From NCBI RefSeq assembly GCF_019748715.1, contig NZ_JACLBZ010000006.1:1-64000 (forward strand): 64,000 bases of DNA, written 5' to 3'. Positions within the stretch are counted from its first letter, which is position 1; the number at the start of each line of letters is the position of its first letter. Position numbers and translations under genes: made by a program. The DNA is from Sporosarcina aquimarina. Its GTDB lineage: Bacteria > Bacillota > Bacilli > Bacillales_A > Planococcaceae. This document shows, piece by piece, positions 9,845 through 19,287 of the stretch. The notes under the pieces are model-generated. The model was given only the letters and a program-made list of their open reading frames with translations, searched no databases and was not told the DNA's origin.

Positions 9845-10312
9845 TCAATCGAATTGTTTAGTCAAGTTCGCCATTTCTATAGCCGACACTGCAGCATCCC
9901 AGCCTTTATTCCCTGCTTTCGTCCCTGCCCTTTCAATAGATTGCTCGATCGTGTCTGTCGTCAGCACACCAAAAATCACCGGGACTCCTGACTGCATACT
10001 CGCTTGTGCTACACCTTTGGCCGCTTCATTACAGACGTAGTCGAAGTGAGGTGTGGCTCCGCGGATGACAGTACCGAGTGTAATGACAGCATCATATTTT
10101 TGGGAATCTGCCATCTTCTTTGCGATCAACGGAATTTCAAATGCCCCGGGTACCCAAGCGATATCTACATCTGCTTCAGCTACGCCATGTCGTTTGAATG
10201 CGTCCTCAGCGCCCGATAACAACTTGCCTGTGATAAACTCATTAAATCGTCCTACGACAACGCCTATCTTTAATCCTGTACCTACTAAATGTCCTTCGAA
10301 TAAATTCCCCAT
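9845..10312 (-). CDS. ribH: 6,7-dimethyl-8-ribityllumazine synthase
   Basis: A 155-residue lumazine synthase, the penultimate step of riboflavin synthesis, expected to form a 60-mer capsid. Motifs include [40 protein letters not shown] with the catalytic His, and [11 protein letters not shown]. The ATG has AAGGAGAGAT upstream. It is the last gene of ribD-ribE-ribBA-ribH, 12 nt after ribBA. Confidence 0.97.
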   Translation of the reverse strand: MGNLFEGHLVGTGLKIGVVVGRFNEFITGKLLSGAEDAFKRHGVAEADVDIAWVPGAFEIPLIAKKMADSQKYDAVITLGTVIRGATPHFDYVCNEAAKGVAQASMQSGVPVIFGVLTTDTIEQSIERAGTKAGNKGWDAAVSAIEMANLTKQFD

Positions 10313-10324
10313 ATCTATCTCTCC

Positions 10325-11518
10325 TTAAATTGTTAATAAGTGATCTAATTTTTCCGCTTTAGTTTTTAAGTATTTTTCGTTTTCTTCTTTCATCGGCAAT
10401 TGAATCGGAACCCGTTCAACGATTTCCAATCCATAGCCTTTTAAGCCTGAAATTTTCTTCGGATTATTCGTCAACAAACGCATTTGTTTAACGCCAAGTT
10501 CATGTAAGATTTGAGCACCGATGCCGTAATCACGCAAATCTGCTGCAAAGCCCAGTTTTTCATTGGCTTCTACCGTGTCGAAACCTTGTTCTTGCAGTTC
10601 GTATGCTTTCAGCTTATTGATCAAGCCGATGCCTCTGCCTTCTTGACGCATATACAATAAAACTCCGCGACCTTGTTGTTCGATCTGCGAAAGCGCTGCA
10701 TGCAATTGAGGTCCGCAATCGCATCGGCAGGAGCCAAATACATCGCCCGTCAAACACTCCGAATGAACACGTACTAACATGGGTTCTTCTGGCGTTACCT
10801 CACCTTTCACCAGCGCTACATGCTCTTTACCTGTTAACGTTTCGGTGTATCCAATCATACGAAACTCTCCGAAGTCAGTCGGCAGCTTGATCTCCGCTTC
10901 CCTAACAACCAGCCTCTCCTGCTGCAGGCGATAATGAATTAAATCTTGGATTGTAATTAATTTCAGATTCAATTCTTGCGCCATCAGACGCAATTCAGGC
11001 ACTCGCGCCATCGTACCGTCATCATTCATGATTTCACAGATTACCCCTGCTGAAGAACTCCCTGCCAGTCGAGCTAAGTCAACCGCTGCTTCCGTATGAC
11101 CAGTACGTTCCAAGACACCGCCGGATTTTGCGACTAACGGAAATACATGACCCGGACGTTTAAATTCACTAGCTACCGACCGCGAATCCATCATTTTGAC
11201 AATCGTTTCGGCCCGTTCAAATGCACTGATTCCAGTGTGCGTGGAAAGATGATCCACACTGATCGTGAATGCCGTGCCATGCGAATCCGTATTGTGATCG
11301 GTCATCATCTGCAAATCAAGTTGTTGAGCTTTCTGCTCCGTAATCGGCACACAAATCAAACCGCGCCCTTTCGTCGCCATGAAATTAATAATCTCAGGCG
11401 TGATCTTATCAGCCAATGCGACGAAATCTCCTTCATTCTCCCGATCTTCATCATCGACGACGATCACTACTTTACCTTGTTTTAAATCTTCTAACGCTTC
11501 TTCAATTGTATGAAACAT
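10325..11518 (-). CDS. ribBA: bifunctional DHBP synthase / GTP cyclohydrolase II
   Basis: About 397 residues. The N-terminal half is 3,4-dihydroxy-2-butanone-4-phosphate synthase ([27 protein letters not shown]). The C-terminal half, from about residue 205, is GTP cyclohydrolase II with the zinc cysteines of [17 protein letters not shown] and RQEGRGIG. It supplies both precursors for lumazine. The ATG at 11518 is chosen because AAGGAG lies 9 nt upstream; an in-frame ATG six codons earlier overlaps that site. Confidence 0.96.
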   Translation of the reverse strand: MFHTIEEALEDLKQGKVVIVVDDEDRENEGDFVALADKITPEIINFMATKGRGLICVPITEQKAQQLDLQMMTDHNTDSHGTAFTISVDHLSTHTGISAFERAETIVKMMDSRSVASEFKRPGHVFPLVAKSGGVLERTGHTEAAVDLARLAGSSSAGVICEIMNDDGTMARVPELRLMAQELNLKLITIQDLIHYRLQQERLVVREAEIKLPTDFGEFRMIGYTETLTGKEHVALVKGEVTPEEPMLVRVHSECLTGDVFGSCRCDCGPQLHAALSQIEQQGRGVLLYMRQEGRGIGLINKLKAYELQEQGFDTVEANEKLGFAADLRDYGIGAQILHELGVKQMRLLTNNPKKISGLKGYGLEIVERVPIQLPMKEENEKYLKTKAEKLDHLLTI

Positions 11519-11532
11519 CTCTGTCCACTCCT

Positions 11533-12177
11533 TCACTTAAATCCGTGCTGTTGTAGAAAATCCTCTGTCAGTGGCTGTTCTTTCGCGTCTCGTCTCTTAA
11601 GCATGTTCTCTACGTACTTCGCCAGCATGTCGCATTCGAAATTAACAACATCCCCTAGGGACTTTTTCGCAATGACCGTCAGTTCTTGGGAATGCGGAAT
11701 CAACGAAATCGTAATATCTGTTTCATTCACATCAAAAATTGTCAGTGACGTACCGTCTAATGCGATCGAGCCTTTTGGCAATAAATACGGACTATACTGT
11801 TCAGGCAAAGCCAGCCGAATATAAAGTGCATTATCGACAGTACGTTTTTCACGAATGATGGCGACACCATCGACATGTCCCGTGACGAAATGACCGCCAA
11901 ATCGACCGTTAGCTGCAAGAGCACGTTCCAAATTCACTCGACTTCCCACCTTCAATTGTTGAAGTGAGGTAGAAGAGACGGTCTCAGGCATGACATCTGC
12001 AGAAAATTGTTCTTTCGAAAACTTTTTGACTGTCAGACAAACTCCATTGACTGCAATGCTGTCACCTAATTGGACATCGGCTAATACAGTAGAAGCTGCA
12101 ATCGTCAATGTCATCGACTGCGCTCCCGGCTGTACACTTTTGACTGAACCGATTTCTTCAATAATCCCTGTAAACAA
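11533..12177 (-). CDS. ribE: riboflavin synthase alpha chain
   Basis: A 214-residue protein with the canonical N-terminus [10 protein letters not shown] and two lumazine-binding repeats, the second beginning near [14 protein letters not shown]. It dismutates two lumazine molecules to riboflavin. It starts with TTG, with GAGGG 8 nt upstream and overlapping the end of ribD. It ends 14 nt before the ribBA start. Confidence 0.95.
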   Translation of the reverse strand: MFTGIIEEIGSVKSVQPGAQSMTLTIAASTVLADVQLGDSIAVNGVCLTVKKFSKEQFSADVMPETVSSTSLQQLKVGSRVNLERALAANGRFGGHFVTGHVDGVAIIREKRTVDNALYIRLALPEQYSPYLLPKGSIALDGTSLTIFDVNETDITISLIPHSQELTVIAKKSLGDVVNFECDMLAKYVENMLKRRDAKEQPLTEDFLQQHGFK

Positions 12178-12180
12178 CGG

Positions 12181-13269
12181 TCAATCCCTCTCTTTCGGTA
12201 GCGCTATAATTTTAATATCAGGGCCAATCATTTCCACACTTTCAAAAATCAACGGGAAGGCCTCTCCCATAATCTCCGGGTCTGTTCCACCAACAGGTGT
12301 CAGCGAGCCACTGCCGCCAAGTAACTTCGGCGCCATATAGCAAATAACACGCTGAACGGCACGCGCCCTGATGAATGAAGCATTGACCGCGGCACCACCT
12401 TCTACCAATAACGTCATGACACCGTCAGAGCCTAAGCGCAAGAGGATCTCTTCAATATCAAGCTGAATTTTCGGCATGCGTATGATTCGGACGTGCGGCT
12501 TTTGGAGCAACTGTTCACGCAAGTATTCTGCTTCATTCCCACAAAAAATCCATGTAGGTGCAGCATTGTTTTGAATGACTTGACTATCAATTGGTGTTCG
12601 TAACCAAGTATCTAAAATAACTCGAATAGGATGTTTTCCACCTCGGGGCAATCTGGTGGTGAGAAGGGGGTCATCATGAAGAATCGTTTGAACGCCGACT
12701 AAAATCGCATCTTGGGTATGACGAAGCAGATGGACATCGAGCCTTGCTTGCTCACTCGTCACCCATTTACTGTCTCCTGTAGATGTTGCAATCTTACCGT
12801 CTATCGTCATCGCTGTTTTCATTGTCACATGAGGTGTTTTCGTTCGAATAAAATGAAAAAATGGTGCATACAATTTCTGTGCTTGATCGGTACATACATC
12901 TTTCTCTACTTCCAAACCCGCAGCACGAAGTCGTTCCATGCCTTTGCCGGCAACCAACGGATTGGGATCGGAAATCGCCACGTAGACACGCTGGATACCA
13001 GCCCGAATAATCGCATCTGCGCAAGGCGAAGTTTTACCTGTATGAGAACAAGGCTCCAAAGTTACATACAAATCAGCGCCTTCCGCTTTTGTGCCGGCCA
13101 TATCAAGCGCAACCCGCTCAGCATGTCGTTCCCCCGCCTGCAAATGAGCACCCATACCGACGATTCTGCCGTCTTTCACTATCACGGCGCCAACTGGCGG
13201 ATTCGGAGAAGTTTGTCCAACAACGTTTCGAGCTAACTTCAACGCCATTCCCATATAATCTTGATTCAC
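12181..13269 (-). CDS. ribD: bifunctional riboflavin deaminase/reductase
   Basis: A 362-residue enzyme. The N-terminal deaminase domain has TSPNPPVGAVIVKDG, HAERVAL and the zinc site PCSHTGKTSPC; the C-terminal reductase domain has MKTAMTIDGKIAT and LLVEGGAAVNASF. It performs the second and third steps from GTP. The start chosen is GTG at 13269 (VNQDYMGMALKLA) with TTGGAG 9 nt upstream. A longer frame from 13356 would run through the riboswitch terminator, so it is unlikely. First gene of the rib operon. Confidence 0.95.
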   Translation of the reverse strand: MNQDYMGMALKLARNVVGQTSPNPPVGAVIVKDGRIVGMGAHLQAGERHAERVALDMAGTKAEGADLYVTLEPCSHTGKTSPCADAIIRAGIQRVYVAISDPNPLVAGKGMERLRAAGLEVEKDVCTDQAQKLYAPFFHFIRTKTPHVTMKTAMTIDGKIATSTGDSKWVTSEQARLDVHLLRHTQDAILVGVQTILHDDPLLTTRLPRGGKHPIRVILDTWLRTPIDSQVIQNNAAPTWIFCGNEAEYLREQLLQKPHVRIIRMPKIQLDIEEILLRLGSDGVMTLLVEGGAAVNASFIRARAVQRVICYMAPKLLGGSGSLTPVGGTDPEIMGEAFPLIFESVEMIGPDIKIIALPKERD

Positions 13270-13305
13270 TGCACAACACTCCAACTTGCAAAATTCCTCT
13301 TGTGA

Positions 13306-13343
13306 CAAAACAAAAAGCCCCGCAAAATATAAATGCGGGGCTT
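13306..13343 (-). terminator. FMN riboswitch terminator
   Basis: Stem AAGCCCCGCA/TGCGGGGCTT followed on the minus strand by TTTGTTTTG, between the aptamer and the ribD start. It is the expected OFF-state terminator. Confidence 0.88.
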
Positions 13344-13392
13344 GTAACCATGACAAAATAAGCGTTATAAATGTAGATTTTAAAAACGCATT

Positions 13393-13722
13393 GTTCCTTC
13401 TCTCATCCAGACTTTAACTGTCGGCTTTGGAGTTTCACCAAATCCACCTTCTGCTTTTTAGCTAATCAATCACGCCTAGGCGTGATTGCGCCTGGATTTT
13501 GAAATGTACTCGCACATTTCAAAATCCATGACATCTGCCAGAGGCTTTATCTGGATTCAGCGGGCGTTTGAACACCCACTGAACAGAAAAGCCACCGTAT
13601 TCATACCGCCACTTATGGAAGTGAGGGTTTCTGCTGAATTTAGATAAAAGCATCCGGGTCACGGACTAAGAGCTTGTAAGCTCATCACCGTCGGTAGGGA
13701 CTTCCACCCTGCCCCGAAGGAA
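13393..13722 (-). promoter_or_regulatory. FMN riboswitch (RFN element) with large insertion
   Basis: Minus strand: the 5' half begins TTCGGGGCAGGGTGGAAGTC and continues CCTACCGACGGTGATGAGC and CCGTGACCCG. The 3' half reads GGATTTGGTGAAACTCC, AAAGCCGACAGTTAAAGTC and TGGATGAGAGAAGGA. All core segments of the FMN aptamer are present. The variable arm between the halves is closed by TGCTTTT/AAAAGCA (13646-13652 and 13452-13458 on the plus strand). It carries a 187-nt loop instead of a short one because of the inserted element. FMN binding is expected to terminate the rib operon. Confidence 0.93.
13467..13643 (-). mobile_element. 177-bp structured non-coding element, copy A (IS605/bcr1-like MITE?)
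   Basis: Non-coding element inside the FMN riboswitch. It ends in a perfect 22-bp palindrome (13467-13488, core CACGCCTAGGCGTG). It contains a long hairpin GGATTTTGAAATGT/ACATTTCAAAATCC, a hairpin built on TTCAGTGGGTGTT/AACGCCCGCTGAA (minus strand), and a CACTT/AAGTG hairpin near the other end. On the minus strand it is preceded by TTTAT. A diverged copy lies at 24380-24553. Subterminal palindromes, TTTAT flank and size resemble non-autonomous IS200/IS605-type elements such as bcr1 of the B. cereus group; that link is inference. Confidence 0.6.
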
Positions 13723-13741
13723 ACTTATTCGATTACCTAAG

Positions 13742-13771
13742 AGTCTAGCACAACTAATAGTGAAATGACAA
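13742..13771 (-). promoter_or_regulatory. promoter of the rib operon leader
   Basis: Minus strand TTGTCA, 18-nt spacer, TAGACT, placed about 20 nt upstream of the first base of the FMN aptamer. Confidence 0.5.
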
Positions 13772-13782
13772 TCACTGAATAT

Positions 13783-14913
13783 TTATTCAGCTCTAAATAC
13801 CCACTTATCCACCGTGAATTGATCGATCGCTTCGATATCCGTTTTATAACCAATACCAGCTTCATTTGGCACGGTAATATAACCATTTTCCGCTACTACC
13901 TCAGGCTTGATAATATCTTGATCCCAATAACGAGAAGAACCCGCCGTATCTCCAGGCAGTGTGAAATTCGGCAGCGTCGTTAAAGCGACATTGTGCGCTC
14001 GTCCGATGCCTGATTCCAGCATCCCACCGCACCACACATCAATCCCTTTAGCTGCGCAGTAGTCGTGGATCTTCTTAGCTTCCGTCAAACCGCCCACACG
14101 TCCGATTTTAATATTTATAATCCGACAGCTCCCAAGCTCCACAGCTTTCCTGGTATCTTCCAAGGAATGGATACTTTCATCCAAACAGATCGGTGTCGAC
14201 ATTTGTCTCTGAAGTTTTGCATGATCGATAATATCGTCAGACGCAAGCGGCTGCTCGATCATCATCAAATTAAACTGGTCCAATTCCTTTAAAACTTCTG
14301 CATCATCCAGCGTATAGGCAGAGTTCGCATCTGCCATCAATGGCACATCGGGAAATTCGTTGCGGATCGCTCGGATGACTTCCACGTCTTGCCCCGGTTT
14401 GATCTTCACCTTAATCCGCTTATAGCCTTCATCGATGAAACCTTTCACATTGGCAAGTAAGTCTTCCACACGTTCTTCAATGCCAATACTGATCCCGACT
14501 TCAATATAATCCCGTTCACCACCTAACGCTTCGGCAAGCGACATATCGTGACGTTTTGCATACAAATCCCAAACCGCACCTTCAATCGTCGACTTCGCCA
14601 TGTTATTCTTTCGAATAGGTGCAAAAAATTCATTCACTTCATCCGGATGTTCGATTGTCTTACCAAGCACCGCCGGAATCAAGAAATCACGCAACATATG
14701 AATACATGTTTCCGTTGTCTCTTCGCTATACCATGGGTAAGTGAACGCCACGCTTTCTCCCCAACCTTCGTTGCCCAGTTCATCTTGCACTGTAGCCAAC
14801 AGGAAGTCTCTTTGATGGATTGTTCCGAAACTCGTTGTGAAAGGATTCTTCATCGTCATACTCATCCTACGAATGGTTACACTTTCAATTTTCAATCGGC
14901 TCACTACTTTCAT
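13783..14913 (-). CDS. menC: o-succinylbenzoate synthase / N-succinylamino acid racemase
   Basis: A 376-residue enolase-superfamily protein of the NSAR/OSBS subgroup. Visible catalytic features are the KxK motif in IKVKIKPG, metal ligands in [15 protein letters not shown] and CLDESIHS, and the second lysine in [11 protein letters not shown]. It dehydrates SHCHC in menaquinone synthesis, racemises N-succinylamino acids, or both. The upstream gene, overlapping by 29 nt, encodes a GNAT acyltransferase, the partner seen with NSAR in D-amino acid conversion. The start is uncertain: ATG 14913 has a weak ribosome site, and TTG at 14895 (LKIESV) is an alternative. Confidence 0.9.
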   Translation of the reverse strand: MKVVSRLKIESVTIRRMSMTMKNPFTTSFGTIHQRDFLLATVQDELGNEGWGESVAFTYPWYSEETTETCIHMLRDFLIPAVLGKTIEHPDEVNEFFAPIRKNNMAKSTIEGAVWDLYAKRHDMSLAEALGGERDYIEVGISIGIEERVEDLLANVKGFIDEGYKRIKVKIKPGQDVEVIRAIRNEFPDVPLMADANSAYTLDDAEVLKELDQFNLMMIEQPLASDDIIDHAKLQRQMSTPICLDESIHSLEDTRKAVELGSCRIINIKIGRVGGLTEAKKIHDYCAAKGIDVWCGGMLESGIGRAHNVALTTLPNFTLPGDTAGSSRYWDQDIIKPEVVAENGYITVPNEAGIGYKTDIEAIDQFTVDKWVFRAE

Positions 14914-15727
14914 TTTGTAATGGAATCATGGAAAGCTTACAAAAACGATAGTATTGTACAGCTTCTTCCGTTCTGCGCACATCAATTAATGCAAACCCTG
15001 CGCTGCACAGTTGTTGAAATAGATTCCTTGTTTTCAAACGCCAATCAAGCGCCAACTGGGAGTCTTCAGTCTTCAGCAGCTGGGTATGTTTTGGAACGGG
15101 CACTTCTACCGCTTCTGCCGACAGCCAATCGTTTTCTTCAGGTAACTGCAGCTCAGGGTGATTTTCATTTGTCAGGCGAACCGTAAACGGACACATGTAC
15201 TGAAGATTTATCGGTTGCCAACATTCATTCACTCGCGGACTAGTAATCCACCACGCCACTTGAAAACGGTCGGTCGGTAAGCCTTTATTCAGACCGTCCG
15301 CCATTTCACCGTAGCAATTGACGATATAGTCGTAACAGACTCCGTATAATTTTGATGTATTTAGGTAGGCATTGCGGCTTTCGAGTGGATCAAATGTCCA
15401 GACAATTAATTCATAACCCATCTCGCGCGCCAAACGTAGCTGTTCATCTTTCAACAACTTACCGATCCCCATTAATTGAAATTCTTGATCGACAGCTAAC
15501 ATATGGGAACATAAATACGACTGCCCTTCAGAGAATCCTGCAAAGCTGTAGGAAAAACCAATCATTCGCTCGCCGGCAAACGCGCCGACAATCAGGCCAC
15601 CATTTTTCACCGCAGTAATCGTTTGATGAACAGGAATCGGCTCCATTCCCCAGATTTGCTTCTCAAGTTTTTGCACCGCATAAATTTCTTCAATTTCAGT
15701 CACTTTTCTAATTTGTACATTCGTCAT
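14885..15727 (-). CDS. GNAT-family N-acyltransferase, putative amino acid N-succinyltransferase
   Basis: A 280-residue protein with an N-terminal GNAT fold (acyl-CoA loop region [12 protein letters not shown] near 95-106) and a long C-terminal extension. A homologue paired with NSAR in Geobacillus is reported to N-succinylate D-amino acids, whose product the racemase inverts. The overlap with the menC/NSAR gene supports the same role here, by inference. The required N-succinyl-L-amino acid hydrolase is not nearby. ATG with AGAAGGTG upstream. Confidence 0.78.
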   Translation of the reverse strand: MTNVQIRKVTEIEEIYAVQKLEKQIWGMEPIPVHQTITAVKNGGLIVGAFAGERMIGFSYSFAGFSEGQSYLCSHMLAVDQEFQLMGIGKLLKDEQLRLAREMGYELIVWTFDPLESRNAYLNTSKLYGVCYDYIVNCYGEMADGLNKGLPTDRFQVAWWITSPRVNECWQPINLQYMCPFTVRLTNENHPELQLPEENDWLSAEAVEVPVPKHTQLLKTEDSQLALDWRLKTRNLFQQLCSAGFALIDVRRTEEAVQYYRFCKLSMIPLQNESSEPIEN

Positions 15728-15802
15728 CGGCGCACCTTCTATTTTTAGATTGAACTGCTAAATTCGTCTCCAACACGACGGTCTACACCACTCAATGTTA
15801 AC

Positions 15803-15842
15803 ATAAAAAAAGACCTCTCTTCACTTTAAGTGAAGGGAGGCT
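15803..15842 (-). terminator. ctaB terminator
   Basis: Stem CCTCTCTTCACT/AGTGAAGGGAGG (one wobble) followed on the minus strand by TCTTTTTTTATG, just past the ctaB stop codon. Confidence 0.88.
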
Positions 15843-15850
15843 CTTTGCAA

Positions 15851-16762
15851 TTAAAATGTCAATAAAATCATCATCATAAACAATAGGGTCATGTAATTCA
15901 CAGAATACAAAAACATGACATGCGCCCATTTGTGGTTGTCCTTTGCATAAAAACCATAAATACTAGCCGCAATATAGCCAACATTCATCAACGTAGCGAC
16001 GATGATAAAGCCCATTCCGAACATTGGCAACAAAAATGGAAAAGGCAGCAAACATAGTACATATATCAACATTTGACGTTTTGTGAAATCAAAACCGAAC
16101 ACAACCGGCAACATCGGCACGTTCGCCGCTTTATACTCATCATGCTTCTTCATAGCAATCGCAAACGTATGCGGCATTTGCCAAATAAACAAAATCGAAA
16201 ATAAGACAATCGGCACAATATGATTCGCCGACATAATGGCAGCCCAGCCAATCAAAGGCGTTACCGCCCCCGAAACACTTCCAATTACCGTATTTAACGT
16301 GTATTTACGTTTAGACCACATCGTATAGGGTATGACATACGTAAACCACCCAATGAACGCGTAAAGAGCTGCTTCAAAAGTAGTAAATAAAAGCAATAAT
16401 ATGCCGATCCCAGATAACACCAAACCAATATTTAAAACTGTTTTCAAAGCAAAGTTTCCTGTAACAGTCGGCCGTTGCTGCGTTCTTTCCATGAAAGTGT
16501 CAATATCCGAATCAAACCAGTTATTCAACACGAGCGCACCTGCCATTAGAAAGGTGCTGCCGACCATCGTCAGCCAGAAAACGCCCCAATTCCCTGCAAG
16601 TGTCATTCCTGAGAAGTGAAGCGCCAACCAGAACCCTGCAAATACAGGCAAGACATTCGCGATGAGTACAGGACCTTTCACTAATGATTTAATATCTGAG
16701 AAGAAGGCAGATGCCGAGCGACTTTGTGTAGTCGTCGAAACAATATGGACTTCTTTCGTCAT
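15851..16762 (-). CDS. ctaB: protoheme IX farnesyltransferase (heme O synthase)
   Basis: A 303-residue UbiA-family prenyltransferase with about nine membrane segments and the first Asp-rich motif NNWFDSDIDTFMERTQQRP. It farnesylates heme B to heme O for terminal oxidases. AAGGAG lies 10 nt before the ATG. ctaM, also linked to oxidase maturation, lies 7 kb away. The gene is monocistronic with its own terminator. Confidence 0.95.
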   Translation of the reverse strand: MTKEVHIVSTTTQSRSASAFFSDIKSLVKGPVLIANVLPVFAGFWLALHFSGMTLAGNWGVFWLTMVGSTFLMAGALVLNNWFDSDIDTFMERTQQRPTVTGNFALKTVLNIGLVLSGIGILLLLFTTFEAALYAFIGWFTYVIPYTMWSKRKYTLNTVIGSVSGAVTPLIGWAAIMSANHIVPIVLFSILFIWQMPHTFAIAMKKHDEYKAANVPMLPVVFGFDFTKRQMLIYVLCLLPFPFLLPMFGMGFIIVATLMNVGYIAASIYGFYAKDNHKWAHVMFLYSVNYMTLLFMMMILLTF

Positions 16763-17318
16763 AAGATCCGTTCTCCTTTTCTACATACGTTCCTTTTTTA
16801 TATAACTTTATTTATATTACTAACTATATCATTTTCTTAAAAGCAAAATCAAAAATTCACGATAATTCCTCATAAACTGTTACAAATCTTTGTCATTCAG
16901 CTTTCAGAAATGTTAAACCTAACTAATTTTCTTTAGTAATCTAAAAATTCTGATTCTTGCGTTTGGAAATGCAACATTTCCCTCTAGTATTCGACTCGAG
17001 GAAATCCTATACCCCTTGTAGGATAGAGCCTTGATTCGTCCATATTTAATTCCAGTTAAAAACTTTACTTTTTAATGAAGTTTATAAGTGTATTTTATTA
17101 TAAAAAATACACTCAATCATCAGTTGTCTAAATTATTAAATTGATAATAATTTTACTATCCTGTAAACTATCTAAATGTCACCACGAAATAAAATGATAG
17201 TTTTTCCTTAATCTCTTCAACTTTCCTACGTTTTTTCTGGGTGATTGCAAATAAGAGATTCGAGTAAAAAAGATCATTTCGTGATGAAAAAAACCACAGA
17301 CAGAAGGGATTTGATTTT
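16763..17318. other. AT-rich intergenic region with inverted repeats
   Basis: No gene is supported in these 556 bases. Two dyads stand out: ATCCTA/TAGGAT around a 9-nt loop near 17005-17027, and AGTGTATTTT (17087-17096)/AAAATACACT (17104-17113). The second is a good shape for an operator or terminator. A clear promoter for the downstream betaine transporter could not be fixed. Confidence 0.5.
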
Positions 17319-18311
17319 TTGAGAAAGTTTACGTTTCTATTCTCAGTCTTCGCATTACTGCTTTTAACTGCTTGCGGTAATAGTGTAAGCAAAGATTCGA
17401 TCAGTGTCATTAAACTTGCAGACGCAGGATGGGACAGCATTCGTGTCCACAATAGCATCACACAACTCATTTTGGAGGAAGGCTATGGATATGACACAGA
17501 AGTAACCAATGGGACTTCTACGGCCGTATTCCAAGCTTTACAGCAAGGCGATATCCAAATCTACACCGAAATTTGGACAGATAACATGGAAGATATCTAC
17601 ACTAGCGCTATTGACAAAGGAGATATAGTGAAACTTTCAACAAACTTTGACGACAATTCTCAAGGTCTATATGTACCGACTTACGTGATAAAGGGCGATC
17701 AAGAGCGCGGCATTGAACCTATGGCACCTGACCTGAAGACAGTGGAAGACCTGGCAAAATACCCTGAACTTTTCAAAGACCCCGAAAACCCAGAAATGGG
17801 CCGCATTATCGGCGCCCCTTCGAGCTGGGTCGTCAGCAAACATTTAGCCGAAAAAATGAAGACTTATGGCTTAGATAAGACGTTCACATACTTGGCTCCA
17901 GGATCTGATTCTTCAATTATCGCTGATTTGGTGAGCGCTTACAAAAAAGGCGAGCCGTGGGTAGGTTATTATTGGTCTCCAACTTGGGTAACTGCAACGT
18001 ATGATTTAACACTTTTAGAAGATCATCCGTTTGACCAAGAAATTTGGGACAAAGAAAAAGGAACTGAATTCCCACCGAATGATGTTGTAGTCGGTATTCA
18101 TAAAGATCTGCAAACCCAAGCACCTGAAGTTGTTGACTTTCTGAAAAACTATGAAACTAGTAACGACTTAACTGAAGAAATGCTAAATTATATGGGCGAG
18201 AATGAAGCAGATCCAGACGAAACCGCAAAATGGTTCATGAAAGAACATGAAGACATTTGGACTTCATGGGTACCTGACGATATTGCTGAGAAAGTAAAAG
18301 CAGCACTATAA
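17319..18311 (+). CDS. glycine betaine ABC transporter substrate-binding lipoprotein
   Basis: A 330-residue lipoprotein with signal peptide and lipobox LLTAC (Cys about 19), followed by an OpuAC/ProX-type betaine-binding domain. Trp-rich ligand segments DAGWDSIRVHNS, YTEIWTDN and GYYWSPTWV suit a quaternary-ammonium cage. It starts with TTG, with AGAAGGGA 9 nt upstream. The gene order binding protein-permease-ATPase is the reverse of the B. subtilis opuA order. A strong hairpin follows it, which may set a higher level of binding protein than of the downstream subunits. Confidence 0.9.
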   Translation: MRKFTFLFSVFALLLLTACGNSVSKDSISVIKLADAGWDSIRVHNSITQLILEEGYGYDTEVTNGTSTAVFQALQQGDIQIYTEIWTDNMEDIYTSAIDKGDIVKLSTNFDDNSQGLYVPTYVIKGDQERGIEPMAPDLKTVEDLAKYPELFKDPENPEMGRIIGAPSSWVVSKHLAEKMKTYGLDKTFTYLAPGSDSSIIADLVSAYKKGEPWVGYYWSPTWVTATYDLTLLEDHPFDQEIWDKEKGTEFPPNDVVVGIHKDLQTQAPEVVDFLKNYETSNDLTEEMLNYMGENEADPDETAKWFMKEHEDIWTSWVPDDIAEKVKAAL

Positions 18312-18328
18312 AAAACTAAAAAGATTGC

Positions 18329-18357
18329 GGGGATGGACGCCATTCCGCTCCATCCCC
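18329..18357 (+). terminator. intercistronic hairpin after the binding-protein gene
   Basis: Stem GGGGATGGA/TCCATCCCC with an 11-nt loop followed by TTCTTC. The T tract is poor, so partial termination or 3'-end stabilisation of the binding-protein mRNA is more likely than complete termination. Confidence 0.65.
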
Positions 18358-18390
18358 TTCTTCACTACTTACTTAACTTAACTACAGAAA

Positions 18391-18419
18391 GAGAGGGACA
18401 AGCTAGTGTAATCTAGCTT
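18391..18419 (+). promoter_or_regulatory. hairpin between ribosome binding site and start codon
   Basis: GAGAGGG (18391-18397) lies 23 nt before the permease ATG, too far for normal initiation. AAGCTAG (18400-18406) and CTAGCTT (18413-18419) can pair in between, shortening the effective distance to about 3 nt plus the helix. Translation may depend on this fold. Confidence 0.4.
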
Positions 18420-18420
18420 A

Positions 18421-19287
18421 ATGCCTATGACTGAATTCCCCAATGTACGAATACCGATAGGAGACTATGTTGAAAAGTTTATCGACTTTCTCGCAATGAA
18501 CTTTGGTTGGCTTTTTGATTTTATCTTCATGATTGCTTCATCAACTATCCGCACGATCGAAACGACTCTGTTAGCCACACCATGGTGGGTAATCATGATT
18601 ATCGTTTTCTTACTGGGATGGTACTTCAACAATATATACGGCGGTTTGCTGTTCGCCCTCTTCATTTTTTTAATCGGATCTTTTGATCTCTGGACAGAAA
18701 CGATGACCACTGTTGCCATTATCGTGATTTCTGTTGTCCTATCCCTTGCGATCGGTATTCCGGTTGGCATATTGATGGCCTTCAGCCGAACATTTTCTAT
18801 TATCATGCGGCCGATATTAGACGCCATGCAGACGATGCCTACCTTTGTATACTTGATCCCTGTAATTTTCTTCTTCCCTTTAGGAAACGTACCAGCAATT
18901 ATTGCAACGATTATTTATGCATTGCCCCCTGTCATTCGACTAACAGAGCTTGGTATACGAAATGTCGATGATGAAGTAATAGAGTCGGCCGAGTCATTCG
19001 GATCCTCCCGTAATCAGATGCTCGTAAAAGTACAACTTCCTCAAGCATTGCCTACAATGATGGCAGGTATTAACCAAACGACTATGATGGCGTTGTCCAT
19101 GGCGGTAGTCGGTTCAATGGTTGGCGCACACGGTCTCGGTGAACGGGTACTATACGCTATCAATCAAATCAATATTTCATTAGGATTTGAAGCAGGTATC
19201 AGTATCGTATTTTTAGCGATTATCATAGACCGCATCACAAATGGAGTGGCGGATCGCCTACAAAGTTCTAGGAGGAGATCAGCATGA
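18421..19287 (+). CDS. glycine betaine ABC transporter permease
   Basis: A 288-residue OpuAB/ProW-type inner-membrane permease with about seven hydrophobic segments and a BPD_transp_1 domain. The EAA-like loop is ESAESFGSSRNQMLVKVQLPQALP at roughly 195-218, the contact for the ATPase. It overlaps the ATPase gene by four bases (ATGA). The ribosome binding site is unusually distant and separated by a hairpin. An ATG two codons downstream is an alternative start. Confidence 0.92.
   Translation: MPMTEFPNVRIPIGDYVEKFIDFLAMNFGWLFDFIFMIASSTIRTIETTLLATPWWVIMIIVFLLGWYFNNIYGGLLFALFIFLIGSFDLWTETMTTVAIIVISVVLSLAIGIPVGILMAFSRTFSIIMRPILDAMQTMPTFVYLIPVIFFFPLGNVPAIIATIIYALPPVIRLTELGIRNVDDEVIESAESFGSSRNQMLVKVQLPQALPTMMAGINQTTMMALSMAVVGSMVGAHGLGERVLYAINQINISLGFEAGISIVFLAIIIDRITNGVADRLQSSRRRSA

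Noticed and set aside
13270..13361. N-terminal extension of ribD and opposite-strand frames
   Set aside because: They run across the FMN riboswitch terminator; the GTG at 13269 has a good ribosome site and canonical RibD start.
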